The position numbers and the translations under genes are program-made. DNA of 64,000 nucleotides, from positions 299,402 to 363,401 of the forward strand of contig CAIZFE010000004.1 in the NCBI GenBank assembly GCA_903932145.1, read 5' to 3'. This DNA comes from an uncultured Rhodopila sp. (lineage in GTDB: Bacteria; Pseudomonadota; Alphaproteobacteria; Acetobacterales; Acetobacteraceae). The notes below the pieces were generated by a model. The model was not told the DNA's origin and ran no database searches. It was given only the letters and a program-made list of their open reading frames with translations. Positions 35,939 to 44,226 of this stretch are shown here, in pieces (the stretch's first letter is position 1; each line of letters opens with the position of its first letter).

Positions 35939-36427
35939 GGCCCGCTCCTGATTTTATATCGATAAGACATCATCAATGCCGGTCACCCGCCGATTCGTCA
36001 AATATGATGAAGACTGGCAGTCACAGGCCGCCACATAATATTCCGTCCCGAACGGCAATATAACGTAATACAAAATCGCCGTAGCGCGCACCTTATTCCA
36101 ACTTCGGAATACGTGGTGTAACATACCGTCGCTATTATCAAAAAACTCCCGATATAGACTCGATAACTCCATCACATTAAGTTGCTTTCGCCGTCGCCAT
36201 GACGTAGTAGTGCGGCAGCGAGGTTGATAGGCACAGCGCTTTTTCGTAGCCAAAGCAAAATTGTTTGGCCGAAAAAATTCTATGCCATCAGCAAACGGGA
36301 TTTTCGCTCCTCAAGACCAACAATTTTTTCGTTCCACCACCGCGTGGCGCGAAACCTTTTTGCCCACTAAAGGGGCAACATCGATATGACTTATGTGATC
36401 GTCCAGTCTTGTTGAGGTGGAGCAAAA
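35939..36427. other. 489-base AT-richer gap before the sigma factor gene
   Basis: The stretch is visibly richer in A and T than its surroundings and contains several oligo-T and oligo-A tracts. It must hold the promoter of the sigma factor gene at 36428. A possible 72-codon frame on the minus strand is listed separately. I found no repeat ends or integrase fragment that would explain the composition. Confidence 0.5.
35954..36172 (-). CDS. Possible small protein, 72 residues, unknown
   Basis: The frame encodes a mixed, non-repetitive peptide rich in Tyr and Ser (ATAILYYVILPFGTEYYVAA in the middle, two nearby Cys residues after it). Its amino-acid mix does not look like the Arg/Pro-rich shadows elsewhere in the window. 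The ATG at 36172 has no good ribosome site, and an open frame continues upstream to 36253. I recognise no family. It may be real, but the AT-rich background could also allow such a frame by chance. Confidence 0.3.
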   Translation of the reverse strand: MELSSLYREFFDNSDGMLHHVFRSWNKVRATAILYYVILPFGTEYYVAACDCQSSSYLTNRRVTGIDDVLSI

Positions 36428-37714
36428 ATGCGTTCAACATCCCGCCCCGGGGTTCAGCCTTTGCTACGCAAGGCATTGTCAACGTCCAAAATCCTGAGTG
36501 CGGAGCGAGAGCGCGAGCTATTAATGCGTTATCATACCGATAATGACAAATCGGCGATGGATGAGTTGGTTCGGTCGCATATGCCCATGATCTTCCGCGT
36601 TGCCGGCGGAAACGCCAGAAATCCCGGGGTCGATATCAACGACCTGGTGCAAACCGCAACCGAAGGGCTTCTGATTGCCATCAATCGTTGGTCATTTGAA
36701 AAATCTGATGCCGGCGGCGCCAGATTTGCGCAAGAGGCTGCACTGGCAGCCGCCGAAAAAGCCGACGCCGATCATACACCGGATGCAGAGCCGGTCGCCC
36801 CGGATGCTGAAGCCGAGGTGCCCCGCTTTTCCAGATTGGCAACTTATGCCATGTGGTGGATGCGGATTCTGCTGACTGACACCGTGATCGAACAACGCGG
36901 CGTCATCGTGCGAGCCAAAAACCCCAAGGTTCGCAAGGCCCTGTTCAATCTGCCGATGGCCATCAAAAAGCTGAACCTTCAGCTTCCGGTTTCCGGTTCC
37001 GATATCGGACGCATTGCCACTTACCTCGGCATCGGCGAACGAGAGATAGAAGAGGCGCTGATTCATGCCGCCGGAGACGTGATGCTGGACGAACCCGTTG
37101 GCGACGGAACCATGCTGCGCGGCGAGGTCATCGCTGACGAGCGCGCAGAAGGTGAGGAAGGCATTCTCGCCCGGCTGGCATCTACCGAACGGTGGAGTGC
37201 CGTTTGTCACAGCCTGATGGCCTTGCCGCCCCGCGATCGCTTCATTCTGATAACCCGTTATCTTCTGGTCCCGAAATGGAAATTGGATCGGCTGTCCGAC
37301 ACCCTGAAGATGTCGCGTGAACGCATCCGTCAGATCGGTGTCGATGGCCTGGCACAGATCAAACGAACCATAAACGAAGGCGAGACGATCCGCGACCGGC
37401 GGCGGCCGGGGCGTCCGGCGTTCACTCACCCCTCCTTGATCCCGTTGTTGCGCGGTGTCGATGCGCTCGAACGCGGCATCGGAGGCACCGGCGTCATCCT
37501 CAATCCGCCCCCGCCATCCGCGGAAGCTGAGGTTACAGCGTTGGTCACCGCGATCGAGCGTGCCTGCGCGTCATCCGACCCCGGCGCGATCGCTGCGTTC
37601 CTCGTTGACCAGAAGCTCAAGATCGGGCCGACCCGGATCGTTAACAATCTGGCGCTGCCGGGCCGGCCCGACCCGAACGCTGAAGCGGTCCAAGAGATTT
37701 GCCAGCTAGCCTAG
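36428..37714 (+). CDS. RpoH-type sigma-70 family factor with acidic insertion and C-terminal extension
   Basis: The 428-residue protein has sigma region 2 split by an insertion. Region 2.1-2.2 reads RSHMPMIFRVAGGNARNPGV then DINDLVQTATEGLLIAINRW. About 40 acidic, Ala-rich residues follow, then region 2.3-2.4, FSRLATYAMWWMRILLTDTV. KVRKALFNLP corresponds to the RpoH-box-like region, and region 4 is DRLSDTLKMSRERIRQIGVD. About 95 residues follow region 4, more than in normal RpoH. ATG 36428 has GGTGGAG seven bases upstream. It lies between the two flagellar blocks, with no anti-sigma gene beside it. It probably directs a specific regulon rather than general heat shock; flagellar genes are an obvious but unproven candidate. 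Confidence 0.85.
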   Translation: MRSTSRPGVQPLLRKALSTSKILSAERERELLMRYHTDNDKSAMDELVRSHMPMIFRVAGGNARNPGVDINDLVQTATEGLLIAINRWSFEKSDAGGARFAQEAALAAAEKADADHTPDAEPVAPDAEAEVPRFSRLATYAMWWMRILLTDTVIEQRGVIVRAKNPKVRKALFNLPMAIKKLNLQLPVSGSDIGRIATYLGIGEREIEEALIHAAGDVMLDEPVGDGTMLRGEVIADERAEGEEGILARLASTERWSAVCHSLMALPPRDRFILITRYLLVPKWKLDRLSDTLKMSRERIRQIGVDGLAQIKRTINEGETIRDRRRPGRPAFTHPSLIPLLRGVDALERGIGGTGVILNPPPPSAEAEVTALVTAIERACASSDPGAIAAFLVDQKLKIGPTRIVNNLALPGRPDPNAEAVQEICQLA

Positions 37715-37736
37715 ACCTGGCGGCGATACCCGGCCG

Positions 37737-38183
37737 TCAGATCCAGGCTGTCCGCGCGGCCGACAGAAACTCGTAGGCGGTGACTATGGCGTTCAGGTCG
37801 CCGCCTCGCCTGGACTTCAATGCCTGATGGGTTTGCCGCAAAATCTCCATCACCGGTTGGACCAGAGTCGCCGGCATCCGGCTTGCCCAAAGGAGGAAGT
37901 CTTCCTGAAATCGTGCCAGCGCATTCTCGATCCCAAGTGCGGCCGGATCATCCAGGTCAACCGGGTCGATGCCAGAGAAATCCCCCGACGTTAACGAATC
38001 GAGCGGAGTCAGTCCCTGACTACGAAAGGCACGGTTCAGTTGACCGCGGGCCAGCATCAGCACGTGCGTCGCTTCCGGGTCATCCATCAGCGGACAGAGA
38101 TCGATATGGTCTGCCACGATTTCGGGCAGGATGTCGGGCACGGCAAGCCCTCCTGGCAGCGTTATGAAATGAACGTCACTCAA
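37737..38183 (-). CDS. Hypothetical protein, 148 residues
   Basis: I do not recognise the family. The sequence is acidic, soluble and largely helical in appearance (ENALARFQEDFLLWASRMPA, then LVQPVMEILRQTHQALKSRR). There is no signal peptide. The start is a TTG at 38183 with only a distant GAG upstream, so the true start is uncertain. It is convergent with the sigma factor gene (22-base gap), and its position among flagellar genes is the only clue to role. Confidence 0.6.
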   Translation of the reverse strand: MSDVHFITLPGGLAVPDILPEIVADHIDLCPLMDDPEATHVLMLARGQLNRAFRSQGLTPLDSLTSGDFSGIDPVDLDDPAALGIENALARFQEDFLLWASRMPATLVQPVMEILRQTHQALKSRRGGDLNAIVTAYEFLSAARTAWI

Positions 38184-38476
38184 GCGAAGCTCGTTATTTG
38201 TAGCATATCATGAGCTGCGGCATGCACCGGGTATGTCACAGCCGGTCGCGCACCGTCAATTCCGTTCTCAAACCCTCCAAAATAATTTTTTTTAAGATTA
38301 CGGCGTTACTTGCCCGTGGCAGCGCGCTCAATCCGTCACGGTCGTCGATGTCCGGGTCACCTGCCTCGCTCGCGTGGCGGCAGATGAAACCGGCCCGGCT
38401 GATGAATGTTGGATGTCGCCTGAAGCGGGCAGGTTGCGCGGAAAGATGCCCATCCGCCGGCGGTGCGCGCCGCCGG
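38184..38476. other. Gap with an oligo-T tract, no gene called
   Basis: A long minus-strand frame through this stretch (38236-38613) is Arg/Pro-rich and overlaps a better candidate, so it is treated as a shadow. An AAATAATTTTTTTT tract near 38280-38293 stands out. I see no other element. Confidence 0.4.
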
Positions 38477-38653
38477 CTATCTACCGCCGGCAACCGCGGC
38501 CAACACCGCCCCGAACGAGGAAGCCCCGGACGCGCCGTCGGACTTACCGCTGACCGAACTGGCCGACGTAAGCTGTTTCCACTCCGACGCGGCGGCATGG
38601 CCAATTTTGTCAATCGAACCGATCACGCTGCTGGCCGCAAGAATTGGGATCAT
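38477..38653 (-). CDS. Possible small protein, 58 residues, FliK-N-terminus-like
   Basis: The frame encodes MIPILAASSVIGSIDKIGHA, a Trp/Lys stretch, then a Ser/Gly/Ala-rich linker and SSFGAVLAAVAGGR at the end. A GGAG lies six bases before ATG 38653; another ATG at 38656 and one at 38665 are in frame. The end resembles the SVFGAVLGAV segment at the N-terminus of FliK in this window. It may be a small flagellar accessory protein. No family is recognised and the call rests on composition, ribosome site and context. Confidence 0.45.
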   Translation of the reverse strand: MIPILAASSVIGSIDKIGHAAASEWKQLTSASSVSGKSDGASGASSFGAVLAAVAGGR

Positions 38654-38759
38654 CATGAACTCCATTTGCCGTTAAATGAAACAGTGCATTCGAAGGGAGG
38701 CATGCCATCAATGGAGCTCTCCACACTTCTACTTTATAGGCCGCCACCGGAAAATGCGG

Positions 38760-39602
38760 TCATTGTAATGAGATGACTCGTGGCATCGGCGTCCTGACCG
38801 GCTGCAAGCGATATGAACCCAGACCGCGTCCGGATATCCCAACCGCCGCGGATGCCGGCACCACCGAGCCGCCTACTCCCGAAACCATCGCATTGGATTG
38901 GGCCAGCATGATTCGGCCGCCATTGCCCGGCAGGCGAATGATATTGCCCTGACCGGCCAGCATGCCCGGCATCGACATGACCGGCGTCGGCCAAATTCCG
39001 GCAGGATGATCGGAAAGCGTCGCGTATGTCGCCTCCCCTCTGGCTTCATCTGCCATCGCGGCAACGACTTTTTCGCGGTAGGGGCCTCCTTCTCTGGGAT
39101 CGGCGGAGTGATACCAGGCAGACGCATCTTCCCAATGTCCGGTCTTGTCCCGTAGTTCATTCAGGAATTTAACCGCATACCGGGCGTTCATAACGGGGTC
39201 GAATGCTTCCTCAAGATCGCGGAAGGCGCTCGGATGATACATCAGGTTGACCTGGAGGCAGCCGACATCGATGGATCGCACGCCCCTCGCCTGAAGCTGG
39301 GCAACGAATGCGATCGCTTGCGATTTGGTGTCGAAAAACCGGCCCTGGCCTTCCGCGTTGACCGTCCACGGCCAGGGATGCACATGGCCGGTGACTGGAT
39401 CAATGCGACCGGATTCCACCCGCCCAATTGCGCTCAACATATGTGGCGGCAGTCCACTGCCGGGATCCACCCTTTGGATCGCAGACCGGCACAGCAGGCT
39501 TTGTTCGGACGCATCGCCAAACGGCGCGGGCATCGCGGCGGCACCGGTCACCCAAAGCATTCCGGCGATCACCAGAGTCGCAACGAAACCGCACGCATTC
39601 AT
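38760..39602 (-). CDS. Secreted lytic transglycosylase (SLT family)
   Basis: The 280-residue protein has a signal peptide (MNACGFVATLVIAGMLWVTG, cut near AAA-MP) and an SLT domain. The catalytic Glu is in MLSAIGRVESG, and GCLQVNLMYHP and ARYAVKFLNEL are the family supporting motifs. It cleaves peptidoglycan in the periplasm. The C-terminal ~90 residues are Gly/Ser/Pro-rich with no domain. Its ATG overlaps the stop of the 174-residue gene. Because it lies between flagellar blocks and no flgJ is present in the window, it could open the wall for the flagellar rod; a general or conjugation-type role is also possible. Confidence 0.88.
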   Translation of the reverse strand: MNACGFVATLVIAGMLWVTGAAAMPAPFGDASEQSLLCRSAIQRVDPGSGLPPHMLSAIGRVESGRIDPVTGHVHPWPWTVNAEGQGRFFDTKSQAIAFVAQLQARGVRSIDVGCLQVNLMYHPSAFRDLEEAFDPVMNARYAVKFLNELRDKTGHWEDASAWYHSADPREGGPYREKVVAAMADEARGEATYATLSDHPAGIWPTPVMSMPGMLAGQGNIIRLPGNGGRIMLAQSNAMVSGVGGSVVPASAAVGISGRGLGSYRLQPVRTPMPRVISLQ

Positions 39603-40123
39603 GCCAGGAACGGAACTTCGATCCGGCCGATGCGCGCCATAACCCGCACCTCCAGCCCGGCCACGCCACCTGGTTCGCCCGCAGCCTTCCAGGACGCCAG
39701 TTCGGCCTTGACCGCGACGCTGATCATCCCGCGCGCCACCTCGAATCCATTGCGCCGCGACATCTTGTCCGGCTTCGGGTCCGCCGGAGGCAGGGGGGGA
39801 TCTTTGCCGCTGGCCGCAACGGATCCCCGGCCGCGCCCGGCCAGGATGTCGCGTGCTTTCTGTGACAAGGCGACGCGGGTGACCGCGAACGGTGCGGCCT
39901 CGTTGCGCTTCAGCTCCAAAAGTCCCGCATCCCGCATCCGCACCAGGTCTTGTTCTGCCTGGAAACCTTGTTCGCGCACCGCTACGCCACCGTGAAACGC
40001 AAGTTCAGAACAAAACGCCAAATCCCTTGGAATCGCCTCTTGCTGAGCCGGCGTCACGATCGGTGCAACGGCGCGAACCGCGTCTTTGACTGGCCGGGGT
40101 ATCCAAGGGCGCAGTTGTGGCAT
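39599..40123 (-). CDS. Hypothetical protein, 174 residues, coupled to the transglycosylase
   Basis: I do not recognise the family. The first half is helical with a Pro-rich start (MPQLRPWIPRPVKDAVRAVA). The middle, DLVRMRDAGLLELKRNEAAP then FAVTRVALSQKARDILAGRG, has the look of a winged-helix-like or adaptor segment. The C-terminal part is probably beta-rich (GLEVRVMARIGRIEVPF). There is no signal peptide. It overlaps the transglycosylase start by four bases and follows the 254-residue gene by two bases, so three genes form one tight operon. Confidence 0.7.
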   Translation of the reverse strand: MPQLRPWIPRPVKDAVRAVAPIVTPAQQEAIPRDLAFCSELAFHGGVAVREQGFQAEQDLVRMRDAGLLELKRNEAAPFAVTRVALSQKARDILAGRGRGSVAASGKDPPLPPADPKPDKMSRRNGFEVARGMISVAVKAELASWKAAGEPGGVAGLEVRVMARIGRIEVPFLA

Positions 40124-40125
40124 CG

Positions 40126-40890
40126 CTATATTTTTTCCACTTCCGAATCGAGTGCTTCGGCCAGTTGCATCAGCAGGGGGGCATCTCCCGGAATCATCCG
40201 CTCAAACGCCTCCACCATATCAAGCGCGGTCGTGAAAACCCTTTGAAAGATAGCCAGTGGCCCCCTTGTTGCGCCGGCCTCACCGAACAACGCCAAGGCG
40301 GCATCAGGCCCATCCTGGCGCAGCGTCGCGCGGGCGCGCTGGGACAAATTGCGCAAAGTCTGGAGCGCGAAGATTTCCATCGGCCTTGTGCCGGAGGTAT
40401 GCGCGTCATCCACGAATTCAGGGGCGTTGACCAGGGACTCGAGCCGTCCGAGTGTCATATCGATAATGGAATTTTGCAAGCCCGCGAAATCACTAGCCGA
40501 CATCGCCAGCAGCAACTCCTCGGCTTCGCTCAGTCGCTCGCCCCGCTGCCGCCGTTCCGTCAGCGCTTCGTGAAAGCCGCACAGCCAGACAGCGAGGCGT
40601 AACCCGCCGTCACCCAGCCGGACGCCGAAGCCAGAGGTCGCCCGGGCTGACGATGCAGGTTGGCTGGTGTCGGGCGACGTGACCGTGGCCTTATCAGCCC
40701 GAACGGCGGCGGACACGCGCCGTTTGCGGCGATCGACGGGTTCCGTTGGCGTTTCGCCAGCCGGGCGCCCTTGTGGGACCGCGGCAGGCTCCGACACCAC
40801 AGCCCGCAACAATGGGACCGGGCGATCACGGTCTTTCCGCTCCCTGTTTTGGGCCGCGGCAGAAATCACTTCGTGCAGGCCATTGTTCAT
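40126..40890 (-). CDS. Hypothetical protein, 254 residues, first gene of the transglycosylase operon
   Basis: I do not recognise the family. Residues 1-85 are charged, Arg/Pro-rich and probably disordered. Residues about 90-254 look like an all-helical domain (LRLAVWLCGFHEALTERRQR, ALFGEAGATRGPLAIFQRVF, TTALDMVEAFERMIPGDAPL). There is no membrane segment. The ATG at 40890 has a poor ribosome site. It leads directly into the 174-residue gene and the lytic transglycosylase, which suggests joint work, perhaps control of the muramidase. Confidence 0.7.
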   Translation of the reverse strand: MNNGLHEVISAAAQNRERKDRDRPVPLLRAVVSEPAAVPQGRPAGETPTEPVDRRKRRVSAAVRADKATVTSPDTSQPASSARATSGFGVRLGDGGLRLAVWLCGFHEALTERRQRGERLSEAEELLLAMSASDFAGLQNSIIDMTLGRLESLVNAPEFVDDAHTSGTRPMEIFALQTLRNLSQRARATLRQDGPDAALALFGEAGATRGPLAIFQRVFTTALDMVEAFERMIPGDAPLLMQLAEALDSEVEKI

Positions 40891-41114
40891 TTTGTACCGG
40901 GATCAGAATAGTGAATGTAGTCTCCGGCAAACCGATAAGGACTGGACCGCTCACAGCAATCCAGAACTCCGGGGCCTGACACTTGATTATAGGGGGCACC
41001 GCTGGAATTCCACGAACGCCAGATTCTTGTTTTAAGAAACAAAGTATTCGGCACGTCCGGTTTTTTTCCAGGATACCATTATATGGGATTCGACAGACCA
41101 AAGGATGACGCTAC

Positions 41115-42920
41115 GTGGATGCTGTTTTGAAACGGCCAGCCGATATCACCAAGGCTGCCCATCGTTCGTCGCCCCTCGGGCGCGGACCGATCACGCTCTT
41201 GCGCCGTATGATGCGGATACTTCGGCCGGACGGTACAAGCGACACCACCGTGCTTGCGTCCCCCACTCTGCCAGGTTTCGCCATTGCACATGGTCAACCG
41301 GACATGATTTTGATCTCGAATTCCTACGGCGCGATCACTTTTCAAAACGCGGCCACCGCGACGAACTGGGGATACAAGGCGCTGGAGTTAGTCGCCGCAC
41401 CGATCGGGGGGCTGGTTCACCGCGACGATCAATCAGCGTTTCAGGACTTTTGGGCGCAAGCGCTTGGAACAGTCCAGCCGGGTCAGCACGGATCGATCGA
41501 ACTTAGAGTGCGCGACGGGTTCGGCCGCTGGCGCGTTGCCCACTTGACCGGAACAAATCTTCTCGGCGACCCGTCGGTGGCGGGACTCGTTATGGTCGCC
41601 CACGATATCACCGAACGCAAAGCGCTGGAGCAGCATGTTCTGCTTGATACACTCACCGGACTTCCGAATCGGGTCCTCGGCTACGACCGGCTGGAACAGG
41701 CTCTGATCCGCGCTCGTCGGCGCAAGGACGCCATCGGATTGCTCGTTTTGGAATTCGGCACTGTCGAATCCGAGATCGGCGACACGCTGCTGATCGAAGC
41801 GACCGGGCGTCTGCGCGGCTGCGTGCGTGCCGAGGACACGGTCGCCCGCCTGGGCGGCGCACAATTCATGGTGGTGCTGGAATTCCTTGCCGATCCAGGG
41901 GACGCGTCATCGATCGCAACGACGATTACGGACCAGTTCCGGCGGCCAATCCGCATCGGCGATCGAGACATCCCGCGGTCGGTCAGCATCGGCCTCGCGC
42001 TGAGCGACGGTCCGGACGAAAGCGCCGACACATTGCTGCGGAAGGCAAACGCCGCCATGCAGCGGTCCAGGAACGAACACCGTTCCCCGGTGATGTTCGT
42101 GGCCGGACTTCACGCTGACGCGCCGGCCCGTCCCGGGATAGAAGCCGATCTGCGGCACGCCATCGATGAAGGCCGATTACGCATTCAATATCAGCCGGTC
42201 ATCATCCTGGCCTCGGGGCGGATCGACGCCATCGAGGCACAGGTGTACTGGCAGCATTCCGAACACGGCCTGATCCCACCCGCCACATTCATCCCGATCG
42301 CCGAGGAAACCGGACTGATCATACCGATCGGAAAATGGATTCTGGACCAGTCCTGTCTTCAGCTTGCGCAATGGCACCGGGAGTTTCCCCACGACCCGCC
42401 GCTGACATTGTGCGTCAATCTGTCGCCGCGGCAGTTGCAAAAGCCGTTCCTCGCGGCTGACATCATCCAGGCTCTCCTCGAAGCCGGCCTGGCCGCCAGT
42501 TGCCTGCGGTTGCAGCTTGCCGAAAGCGCCATCATGGGAGATTTTAAGGACTGCATCCGACCCCTGTGGGAACTCAGGGAGCTTGGGGTCAGGATCATAA
42601 TCGACAATTTCGGCACCGGCCGGGCCTCGTTGCCATATTTGAAACGACTCCCTTTGGACGCACTGAAGATCGATCCCGCCTTCGTTGCCCGCGCCGGTGC
42701 CGAACGACAGGCCAGCGCCGCCATCGGAACCATCATCGCCACCGCCAGATCGCTTGGCCTGAAAGTAATGGCGGACGGAATCAAAACGGCAGCGCAGGCG
42801 GCGCTGCTGCACGCCAACGGATGTGAATTCGGTCAGGGCGATCACTTCGGCAAGCCGCTCGACGTTCGGCAAACAACCGCATTGCTGGAAGCCGCGGCGC
42901 ACCGAACCCGGGCGGCATAA
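41115..42920 (+). CDS. PAS-GGDEF-EAL protein with both catalytic sites degenerate
   Basis: The 601-residue cytosolic protein has a PAS domain (about 55-175, ending in VMVAHDITERKALEQ), a GGDEF domain (DTLTGLPNRVLGYDRLEQAL) and an EAL domain. The cyclase signature reads GGAQF instead of GGDEF. In the EAL domain the signature is IEAQVYW, DDFGTG is DNFGTG and AEG(V/I)E is MADGIK. A diguanylate cyclase needs the intact GG[D/E]EF, so cyclase activity is very unlikely, and two metal or catalytic positions of the phosphodiesterase are changed. It probably acts as a c-di-GMP- or GTP-sensing partner. The start is GTG 41115 after AAGGATGA. An intact EAL protein follows 106 bases downstream. Confidence 0.9.
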   Translation: MDAVLKRPADITKAAHRSSPLGRGPITLLRRMMRILRPDGTSDTTVLASPTLPGFAIAHGQPDMILISNSYGAITFQNAATATNWGYKALELVAAPIGGLVHRDDQSAFQDFWAQALGTVQPGQHGSIELRVRDGFGRWRVAHLTGTNLLGDPSVAGLVMVAHDITERKALEQHVLLDTLTGLPNRVLGYDRLEQALIRARRRKDAIGLLVLEFGTVESEIGDTLLIEATGRLRGCVRAEDTVARLGGAQFMVVLEFLADPGDASSIATTITDQFRRPIRIGDRDIPRSVSIGLALSDGPDESADTLLRKANAAMQRSRNEHRSPVMFVAGLHADAPARPGIEADLRHAIDEGRLRIQYQPVIILASGRIDAIEAQVYWQHSEHGLIPPATFIPIAEETGLIIPIGKWILDQSCLQLAQWHREFPHDPPLTLCVNLSPRQLQKPFLAADIIQALLEAGLAASCLRLQLAESAIMGDFKDCIRPLWELRELGVRIIIDNFGTGRASLPYLKRLPLDALKIDPAFVARAGAERQASAAIGTIIATARSLGLKVMADGIKTAAQAALLHANGCEFGQGDHFGKPLDVRQTTALLEAAAHRTRAA

Positions 42921-43026
42921 TTGAAACAATCCCTATATCCGTAAGAAGACCCGGCCGGCACACGCGGCAGGCCACGCATAACCAACTTGAGGACGCTGAT
43001 TCGTCTGCAAGCGTCGGAGGACCGGA

Positions 43027-44226
43027 ATGGACGGCATAGCGGACATCGACATCCTGCCAACCCTACTCGTCGTGGACGATGAAATCGTGCAACGCATGAT
43101 CGTGTCGCGTATGGCCGAGAAAATGGGATACGCGGCAGCCGCGGTGGCGACGCTCGAGGAAGCCACCATGTTTCTGCGCAGCCGGGACGTGGACGTCATC
43201 GTGCTGGACCTTTCCTTGCATGATAGAGATGGCATCGAGCTTCTCCGTGATATCGCCAGATTGCGGCGCGACCCGCTGATCGTCTTTATCTCCGGCTTCG
43301 ACGAACGGATCCGCGAAACCGCCGCTCGGCTCGCCGTGGCATTAGGCCTGCGGGTGGCCGGCACGCTGGCCAAACCGCTGCAACTCGACCGGCTGCTGGC
43401 AATCATCGGCGAAGCACCGCGGGTCATGGCGCGGGCAGCGAAAAACCGCCTCGCCAGCCTGACGCCCGCGATGCTCGAAGCCGCCATCGAAACCGGCGAG
43501 ATCCAGTGCCTGTTTCAGCCGAAGGTTTCGCTGAAGGACCGGCGCGTCGTCGGTTTCGAAGCCCTGGCCCGATGGTACGGTCCCGGAATGGGTGTGATCG
43601 GGCCGGACACATTCATCCCTATGGCCGAACGTCACGGTTTGATCGACCGGATCACGGTCAAAATTCTCGACAGCGCGCTGGCACAGCTTCACGTCTGGCA
43701 TGCCATCGATCCGGCTTTGGAAATGGCGGTCAACCTGTCACCGTGCAGCCTGGGTGATCTGAAACTGCCCGAACGCATCGGGGAAATACTCCACCGCAAT
43801 CAGATCGCGGCAAGTCGTTTGGTACTCGAAGTGACCGAAGGGGCGGTGATGGCCGACTACATCTCGGCGGCCGACATTCTGACGCGCTTGCGCATTCGGG
43901 GCGTGGGCATCTCGGTGGATGACTTCGGGACCGGCCATTCGTCACTGCTGTCGCTGCTGCGGTTACCGTTCGGCGAGCTGAAGATTGACCAAAGCTTCGT
44001 GCGCGGGCTGCTCACCGATCCCGACTCGACCAGGATCGTGCGCGCGGTCCTGTCGCTTGCCGCGTCGATGGGACTGCATGTCGTGGCCGAGGGCATCGAA
44101 ACTGAAGCCGTGGCCCAGCGGCTGACGGAACTGGGCACCGAAACCGGCCAGGGCTATCTGTTCGCCCCCCCGCTGGGCATCGCGGCGGCAACCGCATTTT
44201 TGCATGGTGAAGTGAGTGTTGCATGA
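43027..44226 (+). CDS. Response regulator with EAL c-di-GMP phosphodiesterase output
   Basis: The 399-residue protein has a receiver (residues 12-130: LLVVDDEIVQ, phosphoacceptor in VIVLDLSLHDRDG, Lys in TLAKP) and an EAL domain (about 150-395). The EAL site is intact: VGFEALARW, LEVTEGAVM, SVDDFGTGHSS, LKIDQSFV and VVAEGIETE. It hydrolyses c-di-GMP when its receiver is in the right state, which normally favours swimming. GGAGG precedes the ATG by six bases. Its stop overlaps the start of the hybrid kinase by four bases, so that kinase is its likely phosphate source. Confidence 0.95.
   Translation: MDGIADIDILPTLLVVDDEIVQRMIVSRMAEKMGYAAAAVATLEEATMFLRSRDVDVIVLDLSLHDRDGIELLRDIARLRRDPLIVFISGFDERIRETAARLAVALGLRVAGTLAKPLQLDRLLAIIGEAPRVMARAAKNRLASLTPAMLEAAIETGEIQCLFQPKVSLKDRRVVGFEALARWYGPGMGVIGPDTFIPMAERHGLIDRITVKILDSALAQLHVWHAIDPALEMAVNLSPCSLGDLKLPERIGEILHRNQIAASRLVLEVTEGAVMADYISAADILTRLRIRGVGISVDDFGTGHSSLLSLLRLPFGELKIDQSFVRGLLTDPDSTRIVRAVLSLAASMGLHVVAEGIETEAVAQRLTELGTETGQGYLFAPPLGIAAATAFLHGEVSVA

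Noticed and set aside
38236..38613. A 125-codon minus-strand frame
   Set aside because: It overlaps the better-supported 58-codon frame, is Arg/Pro-rich and has no ribosome site.
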